A stretch of DNA of 5,681 bases from assembly GCA_003513015.1 (NCBI GenBank), contig DOTA01000333.1, positions 1 to 5,681 on the forward strand, in the 5' to 3' direction. Both the position numbers and the translations under genes were made by a program. The notes below the pieces were generated by a model. That model was not told the origin of the DNA and searched no databases. It saw nothing but the letters and a program-made list of their open reading frames with translations. This DNA comes from Chloroflexota bacterium (GTDB taxonomy: Bacteria > Chloroflexota > Anaerolineae > Anaerolineales > UBA11858). Shown piece by piece: positions 1 through 5,425 of this stretch (positions are counted from its first letter, which is position 1; the number at the start of each line of letters is the position of its first letter).

Positions 1-310
1 GGGTGGGGGTTACATCTGTGGTGGTGAAGGGAGGTTTTCCGGGAGGTGCGGAATCGGTTTCGGGGGCGGGGGAATCACTGCCAAACTTGGGGACGGCAAA
101 TAAACCGGGTGCGGGATCACTGACGAATTCCGGGGGTTTCGATTCCGCTGGGGAAGGCTGCGCTTCAGGAGGAATCGTCGGCGCGGTAGGTCGTTCCGAA
201 AAATCATAGGCAGCCGCGGCTTCCTCTTCCGATTTTTTGGATTCCTCTAGCAAACGCCGGAAGCGCTCGCTGGGGCCTTCGCTGGATGGGGGCGATGGAT
301 TCTCCGACAT
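1..310 (-). CDS. Pro/Ser/Glu-rich protein, N-terminal part (3' end outside window)
   Basis: An open frame starts at an ATG (308-310, read leftward) and continues without a stop for 103 codons to the window edge, so the C terminus is missing. The protein begins MSENPSPPSSEGPSERFRRL, followed by a short charged helix-prone stretch (about residues 14-34, rich in E, K, R and A). After that comes a long low-complexity tract rich in Pro, Ser, Asp/Glu and Ala with loosely repeated SDPAP/SDSPAP-like motifs. This looks like a disordered cytoplasmic N-terminal tail that would precede a folded or membrane domain beyond the edge. A GGGAG element lies about 13 bases before the ATG. It follows the MaoC-like gene by 27 bases on the same strand, so the two are probably co-transcribed. 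I do not recognise the family and assign no function. Confidence 0.72.
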   Translation of the reverse strand, partial: MSENPSPPSSEGPSERFRRLLEESKKSEEEAAAAYDFSERPTAPTIPPEAQPSPAESKPPEFVSDPAPGLFAVPKFGSDSPAPETDSAPPGKPPFTTTDVTPT

Positions 311-337
311 TTGGCGATTTCTTCTCCCAGGGTTGGC

Positions 338-805
338 TTAGGCCTCCGGGCGGCTGAGGATCAAAACAGTCCAGACACCTTTCATAATCATTTCATCGTT
401 TTGATTGAGAACGGAAAGAGCAATTTCGACCGATCCGCCGCCCAACCGGCGCAACGCTTTGGTATCTTGCACTTCAACTTCAACATGAACAGTATCGCCG
501 ATATAGGTTGGTTTGGCAAATTTCCAGTTGTTGATTTCACGAAAGGCCAGGGTAGTACCTTCAATCAATCCGCTTTGCATTACCAGACCCGAGGCAATAG
601 AGGTCACAAGCAGGCCGTGGGCGATGCGCTGAGTGTAGGAGGTATTGGCCGCGAAAACGGCATCCGTATGAATTTGGTTGTAATCACCAGAGAGACCAGC
701 AAACATGACAATGTCGCTCTCAGTGATGGTGCGGCTGGTGCTATAAAACACTTGGCCCACCTCAAAATCTTCGAAATATAATCCGCGGGGTTGATATTTT
801 GACAT
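338..805 (-). CDS. MaoC-family hot-dog fold (R)-specific enoyl-CoA hydratase-like protein
   Basis: This complete 155-residue protein matches the size of single-domain MaoC/PhaJ hydratases. These are cytoplasmic dimers that hydrate trans-2-enoyl-CoA (or dehydrate 3-hydroxyacyl-CoA) in fatty-acid and polyester metabolism. The family opening is visible as YFEDFEVGQ (10-18), then a TITESDIVMFAGLSGD stretch leading into the hydratase motif GDYNQIHTD at 40-48. The expected catalytic Asp41 and His46 and the supporting Asn43 are present. The usual Pro after Asn is Gln44. The hot-dog central helix follows (AHGLLVTSIASGL, about 63-75), then the late strands (GDTVHVEVEV, about 103-112). The start is supported by a strong AAGGAGT site 8 bases upstream. 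No acyl-CoA pathway genes are visible beside it, so the substrate is unknown. Fold and general class are secure; the specific reaction is inferred. Confidence 0.93.
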   Translation of the reverse strand: MSKYQPRGLYFEDFEVGQVFYSTSRTITESDIVMFAGLSGDYNQIHTDAVFAANTSYTQRIAHGLLVTSIASGLVMQSGLIEGTTLAFREINNWKFAKPTYIGDTVHVEVEVQDTKALRRLGGGSVEIALSVLNQNDEMIMKGVWTVLILSRPEA

Positions 806-813
806 GCTTCTGT

Positions 814-820
814 ACTCCTT
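814..820 (-). promoter_or_regulatory. Shine-Dalgarno site of the MaoC-like gene
   Basis: Read on the minus strand this is AAGGAGT, an almost full anti-16S match, 8 bases before the ATG at 805. It fixes that ATG as the start and argues against a longer protein beginning further upstream. Confidence 0.8.
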
Positions 821-832
821 TGGGGTGTTTTA

Positions 833-849
833 GGGCTGGCTGCCAACCC
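833..849. repeat. Imperfect inverted repeat in the leader of the MaoC-like gene
   Basis: GGGCTGGC, one base, then GCCAACCC: eight-base arms with one mismatch (836/846). It lies between the putative start of leftward transcription (about 852) and the ribosome-binding site. It could be an operator or a small mRNA hairpin, and is too short and isolated to decide. Confidence 0.35.
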
Positions 850-858
850 GTGGCGTTC

Positions 859-867
859 ATTCTAACA
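859..867 (-). promoter_or_regulatory. Putative extended -10 promoter for the leftward unit
   Basis: On the minus strand this reads TGTTAGAAT: an extended -10 TG, one base, then TAGAAT (5 of 6 to TATAAT). No good -35 box is found 16-18 bases further upstream, which is tolerable for extended -10 promoters. Predicted transcription would begin near 852, giving a leader of about 47 bases that includes the ribosome-binding site. Evidence is motif only. Confidence 0.42.
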
Positions 868-919
868 CCTTTGGAACCGAGGCGGTACGCCCTGAATAAA
901 ATCACAAATGAGCCATAAA

Positions 920-938
920 ACCCTTTGACCGAAAGGGT
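920..938. repeat. Perfect inverted repeat over the -35 box: candidate operator
   Basis: ACCCTTT (920-926), a 5-base centre GACCG, and AAAGGGT (932-938) form a perfect 7-bp inverted repeat. It covers the whole -35 hexamer TTGACC (925-930) of the rightward promoter. A dimeric regulator bound here would block RNA polymerase, so repression is the simplest reading. The arms could also form a hairpin, but this DNA lies upstream of the predicted transcription start, which favours a DNA-level role. No regulator gene is in the window. Confidence 0.5.
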
Positions 939-953
939 GAGTTCCCGTAAAAT
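925..953 (+). promoter_or_regulatory. Sigma-70-type promoter of the glycosidase-antiporter-DarA-like operon
   Basis: TTGACC (925-930, 5 of 6 to consensus) and TAAAAT (948-953, 5 of 6) are separated by exactly 17 bases. Counting from the -10 box, transcription should start at about 960-961, which is the A or the preceding base of the ATG at 961. The element lies inside the longest possible reading frame of the glycosidase gene, and therefore argues against a start at the TTG at 925. Confidence 0.65.
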
Positions 954-960
954 GGTAGGC

Positions 961-3345
961 ATGAGAACCTGGAATCTGAAATCCGGTGATCCCGGAGCAT
1001 TTATCTTAGTAGCAGATGCTCGTTTCGGGGCAACCGATTATGTGAACGATCAAATTTGGGGGTTACATCTCGAACGCAGCGAACCACCTTCGTTGGCTTT
1101 GCGCACCACATTTGGTTTACGCGCGCGCAGTTTGCGTTTGTTTCCCCGGTTTGTCGAGGGCGATACCGCTTTTAATGATCCGGCAGCGTTCAGCAGCCAG
1201 CCTGTGGTAAAGCGCTTTCATCCAAATTATTTACTGGTGGCCTTTTCGCCGCTTATGGGGATAGACGTAGAGATCGAATATTGGGTTCCGGACTCACATT
1301 CCGTGACCGGGCGGATAAAAATCACTAACAGCCGACTTTCAGTGCGCCAACTCCGCTTTGAATGGGTGGCGCTGCTGCGACCCAGCGGGGATGGCCAACC
1401 CATGGCCGCCTGCGAGATCAACGGGGTCACGGTTTTATGCGGAAAGACAGATGGAATTACCCCGGTAGTGTTTATGTCAGGTGCGCCAGGGGTGAGTGCC
1501 GGCCCCTACCCTGCTCTCACCATAGATTTGGATTTGGCCCCCGGCGGGACGCGTCAATTTATTTGGGCACAGGCCGGATTAGCAGGCGCAGATGAATCGT
1601 TTGCGCTGGCAAAGGAGCAGGCTAACAATAATTGGGAGGCCCTTCTGGCGCGGCTAGACATCATCAATGGGCGCGTACTAGAAATTGAGACCGGCAACCC
1701 GGATTGGGATGCTGCTCTGGCTTTGACGCAAAAAAATGCCTTAAGCATGTTTGTTGGCCCAACCGAGCAATTACGGGAGTGCTCATTTGTGTTAAGTCGT
1801 TTACCTGACCAAGGTTTTTCGCCTCGCGGAAATGGTAGTGACTACACGCATTTATGGAATGGGCAATCCGTGATGGATGCAGATTATCTCATCAGCCTGA
1901 TTTTACCCAGCGCGCCTGAATTTGCCAAAGGGTTGCTAGAAAATTATTTATCCACCCAAACCCAAAAAGGATTCATTGATTGGAAACCCGGCCTGGGAGG
2001 CCAACGCGGACGGATGTTGGCAACGCCGCTCATTGTAAATATGGCCTGGCGCATCTATGAAGCGACTGAGGATCGCGCTTTTTTGGAAAAGATTTTTCCA
2101 AATTTAGTGAGTTTTGTGCAAGCCTGGTTTACGCCCGAACAAGATCGCGATGGCGACGGCCTTCCCGAGTGGAGCCATCCTTTGCAATCTGGCTATGAAG
2201 ATCATCCAGCCTTTTCGCAGTGGCAGGCCTGGTCACAGGGAGCCGATATTACCCAGGCCGAAAGCCCGGCCTTGTGCGCATTTTTGTACCACGAAATTCA
2301 ATTGCTGATACGCATGGCACGCGATATCGAGCAACCTGGACCGATTTCAGCTATGGAATCACTGGCGGACAATCTCAAAAGCGCGGTGGAAACCTCGTGG
2401 GATGAGAGCAACAACATTTATCGCTATTGGGATCGAGAATCGCATCACTGCAACATCGGAGATTTCTTGGGATCACGGCAAGGGCCAGGCGAAGTTTATT
2501 TGCAGCGCGACTTCGAGCAGCCCGTGCGGGTATTGATCCAGATCCAATCAGCTGAGGAGCGCTCGCGCCCGGCGAATATTTTCATTCACGGGATGGGAAC
2601 TTCGGAGCGTCACCGGGTGGAAAACATCGCGGAGGAACGCGTGCAATGGTATTTGGGGCGCGGAAATGTAACCAGCGAACGGGTTTATCAACACCTGGAG
2701 CACATCGAAATATCGGGGGTTGAACCCGAGGATCAGGTAACTTTACGGGGGGTGGATTTAACGGTACAAGACCAAACACTGTTACTGCCCTTGTGGGCCG
2801 GAATCCCTGAAAAATCCCGAGCGGGAAAATTGGTCAACCACACCATCACGGATGAAGTCCGGTTCTGGCATCGTTTCGGGATTCCATCATTTGTCCAATA
2901 TTATGCTGAAGATCATCCCGAGGCCTGTTATGATATCTCGCTGATCTGGAATAATCTGATTGGTGAAGGGTTGCTGCAATATGGCTATGTTGATGAAGCC
3001 GTGATTTTGTTTACGCGGCTGATGGAAGCAATTGTGGATAGCTTGAAACAGCACCAGTCTTTTTACCAGCATTACCATTCGCAAAACGGCAAAGGCTCCG
3101 GTGAACGCGACTCGCTACAGGGATTGGTTCCAATTGGGCTATTTTTGAAAATATTGGGGGTGCGGGTTTTATCGTCCCGACGGGTGATGCTACAAGGGCA
3201 CAACCCCTTCCCGATGCCGATCACGATCAAATACCGAGGGCTGACGATTCACCGCGAGGCAAAACAAACCAAAATCACCTTTCCTGGCGGGCAAACTGCG
3301 GTTGTGAGAAATCCCAAACCCCGAATCGTAACAGTTGAGGAATAA
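961..3345 (+). CDS. Six-hairpin (alpha/alpha)6 glycosidase, GH63/mannosylglycerate-hydrolase-like
   Basis: This 794-residue protein has no signal peptide, so it is probably cytoplasmic. Residues about 1-235 form a beta-rich N-terminal domain. The (alpha/alpha)6 barrel runs from about 240 (NPDWD at 246-250) to about 735. Family landmarks are WNGQSVMDADYL, then DWKPGLGGQRGRMLATPL, the acidic loop DRDGDGLPEW (395-404, Ca-loop-like DxDxDG), SGYEDHP (410-416; E413/D414 at the place of the GH63 general acid), LLPLWAG (608-614), FGIPSF and WNNLIGEGLLQYGY (663-676). A beta-rich insert of roughly 100 residues (about 505-604) interrupts the barrel. Where relatives usually carry a catalytic-base Glu in a FYE-type motif, this protein has FYQHY (Q703). 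GH63-type enzymes cleave alpha-glucosides, alpha-mannosides or compatible solutes; the substrate here is not known. The ATG at 961 is chosen because a promoter overlaps the upstream TTG (925) and GTG (937) candidates; ATG 952 is the alternative. A trehalase-like or debranching-like role is possible. Confidence 0.83.
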   Translation: MRTWNLKSGDPGAFILVADARFGATDYVNDQIWGLHLERSEPPSLALRTTFGLRARSLRLFPRFVEGDTAFNDPAAFSSQPVVKRFHPNYLLVAFSPLMGIDVEIEYWVPDSHSVTGRIKITNSRLSVRQLRFEWVALLRPSGDGQPMAACEINGVTVLCGKTDGITPVVFMSGAPGVSAGPYPALTIDLDLAPGGTRQFIWAQAGLAGADESFALAKEQANNNWEALLARLDIINGRVLEIETGNPDWDAALALTQKNALSMFVGPTEQLRECSFVLSRLPDQGFSPRGNGSDYTHLWNGQSVMDADYLISLILPSAPEFAKGLLENYLSTQTQKGFIDWKPGLGGQRGRMLATPLIVNMAWRIYEATEDRAFLEKIFPNLVSFVQAWFTPEQDRDGDGLPEWSHPLQSGYEDHPAFSQWQAWSQGADITQAESPALCAFLYHEIQLLIRMARDIEQPGPISAMESLADNLKSAVETSWDESNNIYRYWDRESHHCNIGDFLGSRQGPGEVYLQRDFEQPVRVLIQIQSAEERSRPANIFIHGMGTSERHRVENIAEERVQWYLGRGNVTSERVYQHLEHIEISGVEPEDQVTLRGVDLTVQDQTLLLPLWAGIPEKSRAGKLVNHTITDEVRFWHRFGIPSFVQYYAEDHPEACYDISLIWNNLIGEGLLQYGYVDEAVILFTRLMEAIVDSLKQHQSFYQHYHSQNGKGSGERDSLQGLVPIGLFLKILGVRVLSSRRVMLQGHNPFPMPITIKYRGLTIHREAKQTKITFPGGQTAVVRNPKPRIVTVEE
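3337..3340 (+). promoter_or_regulatory. Ribosome-binding site of the antiporter gene, inside the end of the glycosidase gene
   Basis: GAGG lies in the last codons of the glycosidase, 10 bases before the ATG at 3351. Stop and start are only 5 bases apart, so ribosomes ending the first gene can restart on the second, pointing to translational coupling and a shared mRNA. Three ATGs in a row (3351, 3354, 3357) leave the exact first residue uncertain by two codons. Confidence 0.6.
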
Positions 3346-3350
3346 TTTCT

Positions 3351-3428
3351 ATGATGATGCTCACCGCGAAAAAAATATATCCGCTCGCGCTGGCTTTGCT
3401 GTTCTTGATGATGGTACTGTCGGCCTGT
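3351..3428 (+). other. Lipoprotein signal peptide with lipobox, codons 1-26 of the antiporter
   Basis: Lys7-Lys8 precede a hydrophobic run (about 11-23) ending L23-S24-A25-C26, a textbook [LVI][ASTVI][GAS]C lipobox, followed by Ser27-Ser28. Signal peptidase II would cut before C26 and the Cys would be lipidated on the outer face of the membrane. A plain N-terminal membrane helix is the alternative, but the exact lipobox and the polar linker after it make that less likely. Confidence 0.72.
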
Positions 3429-5402
3429 TCAAGCCTGGGGAATTTGAGCGAGAGCTTTTACCCCGACCTGAGTGCCGCTGAATCAGCGGCCGCAATCAAC
3501 GAATCCGAGGTCAATGTATCCCATCAAGAAAGCAGCAATCTGATTGTCGTCGAAGAAGTTGTAATTGCCTTGCTCTTGATCGCGGCCATTGTGGGGATTA
3601 TTACCCGGCGATTGCGGGTTCCCTATACCGTTGGATTAGTTTTGATTGGGTTGGTCTTGTCAATTCAAGGGCAATTACAAGCCGACGCAACCTCCGAAAT
3701 TTTTCTGGCTTTATTAGTGCCACCTTTGGTCTTCGAAGCAGCTTTTCATTTGAATGCCCGCGATTTGCAAAATGATATTGTACCGATTCTGGCGTTAGCG
3801 ATTCCAGGTGTTTTGATCACGACCGGTCTGGTTGGCGTGGTTGTGGCGATTGGCACCGCAACGCCCTTATCCATCGCCTTGCTATTTGGGGCGTTGGTCG
3901 CGGCCACCGATCCCGTAGCGGTAGTGGCTTTATTTCGTTCGATGGGCGTGCCCAAACGATTACAAGTGCTTTTAGAGGGCGAAAGCCTGCTCAATGACGG
4001 AACGGCCATCGTGGTCTTTAACCTGATGGTGGTGATTGTCCTTACGCACGATTTTTCGCTGATCAAAAGCGTGGTGGATTTTCTCGTTATTGCTGGGGGC
4101 GGTATTGGTATGGGTTTGCTGCTGGGCATGATCTTCTCGCAAATTATCCGGCGCATCGATGATCCGCTCATCGAAACCACCCTCACCGGGGTGCTGGCAT
4201 TTGGGGCCTACCTGATTGCCGAGCAAATTCACGTTTCCGGGGTTTTGGCGGTAGTAGCGGCCGGGCTGGTGGCCGGCAACATCGGCCCGCGCGGGATGTC
4301 AGCTTCCACAAAAATTCTGGTTTTTAATTTTTGGGAGATTGCCGCATTTGTCGCCAACTCGATGGTTTTTCTATTAATTGGGCTGCAAATCAACTTGGAA
4401 ATATTGGCGGCAAACTGGCACGTGATCCTGGTAGCAATCATCGCCGTTTTGGTGGCCCGCGCTGTAGGCGTGTACGCGTTATCCGGGATTGGGCGCGGCA
4501 TGCCCGTGCGCTACAAACACGTGCTCTTTTGGGGAGGATTACGCGGCGCGATTTCGCTCGCCCTGGCGATTAGCCTGCCCGTGGAATTGGGCGATCTGAG
4601 AAACAATATCCAAACCATGGCATTTGGAGTGGTTCTGTTTACCCTGTTGGTACAAGGCCTTACCATGCAGCCATTAATTCGCCGCATGAAGTTGATCCAA
4701 CATAGTGAAAATCAGCAGGAGTATGAGCGCCGCCATGCCCGCGCAGTAATGTCGAAAGCCGCCTACGACCGTTTGGACACCATGCAAAAAAATGGGCTTC
4801 TCAGCGCACATGTTTGGAAAAATTTAGCGCCTATATTGAAAGATCATACTGAAAAAACCACGCTGGCGGTGTTCAACATCCTGCAAGAAGACCCCAAAGT
4901 AGAGTTCGACGAATATAACACGGCCCAAAAAGAAGCCTTGCTCACTCAACGCAATACATTAGCATCGCTTTTGCGTGATGGTATTGTTTCAGAAGAAATT
5001 TTTGCTGAACTAGCAGCCGAAGTTGATGAAGCAATGACAGATAACCAAGTCAGTTGGCTCGAAGGAACCCAAGCCCACAATAAAAAAGCTATTACCAATC
5101 TACTAGTTGCTATCATCCAAGAGCAAGATTTGGAGAATGCCATCACAGCCTTGACAGCAATCGGTGTACCGGTTGTGCGCATGCCCAGCGCCGGTGAATT
5201 TTTAGGGCGGCATAATATCACAATTTTGATCGGCGTTCCCAAAGGCCAGGAAGAACTCATCACCAAAACGTTGCAACAATCATCCCAACAGCGCATCGAA
5301 ATTCTGCCACAAGATGAGGGTGCAGCAGAAACCGCCGCCAAAGAAATCACCATCGGGGCTACATTGTTTTCATTTGAGATCGAACGCTACGAAGAACTTT
5401 AG
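3351..5402 (+). CDS. CPA1 Na+/H+ antiporter with lipoprotein signal and C-terminal DarA/PstA-like domain
   Basis: This 683-residue protein has four parts. Residues 1-26 are a lipoprotein-type signal (K7 K8, hydrophobic core, lipobox LSAC with C26). Residues 27-63 are a Ser/Ala/Glu-rich linker expected outside the membrane. Residues about 64-440 are a CPA1 transporter with many hydrophobic helices. It has T186-D187-P188, EGESLLNDG (209-217) and GGLRGAIS (R398), the residues that in NhaP-type antiporters bind the cation and protons. The spacing from D187 to N215-D216 equals that recalled for PaNhaP D130/N158-D159, so the transport site appears intact. Residues about 445-580 are a charged helical linker. 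Residues 582-683 align with the DarA/PstA c-di-AMP receptor family and end in IGATLFSFEIERYEEL. CPA1 proteins of this type have 13 helices, N-out and C-in, which fits both an external lipid anchor and a cytoplasmic sensor. The role is proton-driven Na+ (or K+) export; ion choice and c-di-AMP control are inferred. Ordinary bacterial CPA1 antiporters lack this C-terminal domain. Confidence 0.92.
   Translation: MMMLTAKKIYPLALALLFLMMVLSACSSLGNLSESFYPDLSAAESAAAINESEVNVSHQESSNLIVVEEVVIALLLIAAIVGIITRRLRVPYTVGLVLIGLVLSIQGQLQADATSEIFLALLVPPLVFEAAFHLNARDLQNDIVPILALAIPGVLITTGLVGVVVAIGTATPLSIALLFGALVAATDPVAVVALFRSMGVPKRLQVLLEGESLLNDGTAIVVFNLMVVIVLTHDFSLIKSVVDFLVIAGGGIGMGLLLGMIFSQIIRRIDDPLIETTLTGVLAFGAYLIAEQIHVSGVLAVVAAGLVAGNIGPRGMSASTKILVFNFWEIAAFVANSMVFLLIGLQINLEILAANWHVILVAIIAVLVARAVGVYALSGIGRGMPVRYKHVLFWGGLRGAISLALAISLPVELGDLRNNIQTMAFGVVLFTLLVQGLTMQPLIRRMKLIQHSENQQEYERRHARAVMSKAAYDRLDTMQKNGLLSAHVWKNLAPILKDHTEKTTLAVFNILQEDPKVEFDEYNTAQKEALLTQRNTLASLLRDGIVSEEIFAELAAEVDEAMTDNQVSWLEGTQAHNKKAITNLLVAIIQEQDLENAITALTAIGVPVVRMPSAGEFLGRHNITILIGVPKGQEELITKTLQQSSQQRIEILPQDEGAAETAAKEITIGATLFSFEIERYEEL
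5094..5399 (+). other. DarA/PstA-like (c-di-AMP receptor family) domain of the antiporter, codons 582-683
   Basis: The domain is about 102 residues, close to the usual 105-110 of free-standing DarA/PstA. It begins with the family strand NLLVAIIQEQD, continues into the loop SAGEFLGRHNITILIGV, and ends in the family's last strand (IGATLFSFEIERYEEL). It aligns without gaps to residues 2-48 of the protein encoded at 5426. Compared with PstA ligand contacts as recalled, F617, L618 and N622 are kept, while the positions of Arg26, Thr28 and Gly35 are P607, V609 and E616. The fold is well supported; ligand binding is uncertain. Confidence 0.82.
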
Positions 5403-5425
5403 CCGAGTCACAAGAGAAGCCAACT

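Noticed and set aside
3..209. Gly/Ser-rich plus-strand frame at the left edge
   Set aside because: Glycine-rich translation is the mirror of the Pro-rich minus-strand gene, which has an unbroken frame to the edge, a start and a ribosome-binding site.
311..781. 156-codon open frame on the plus strand
   Set aside because: It lies antisense to the MaoC-like gene, which has clear family motifs and a strong ribosome-binding site. The plus-strand translation shows no recognisable fold.
925..960. Twelve-codon N-terminal extension of the glycosidase starting at TTG 925 (or GTG 937)
   Set aside because: The TTG is part of the -35 hexamer and the inverted repeat. The predicted transcript begins at about 960, and the extra residues look unlike a domain or signal.
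3746..4186. 146-codon minus-strand frame
   Set aside because: It is antisense to the core transporter helices of the antiporter. Its Ser/Thr/Ile/Pro-rich composition is what complementing hydrophobic membrane codons produces.
5094..5402. The antiporter's C-terminal domain as a separate gene joined by a lost stop or sequencing error
   Set aside because: The frame is continuous from the transporter through a helical linker. There is no ribosome-binding site or start codon at the domain boundary and no sign of a frameshift.
5403..5425. Terminator between the antiporter and the DarA-like gene
   Set aside because: The 23-base gap has no inverted repeat or T run, so read-through and a shared operon are expected.
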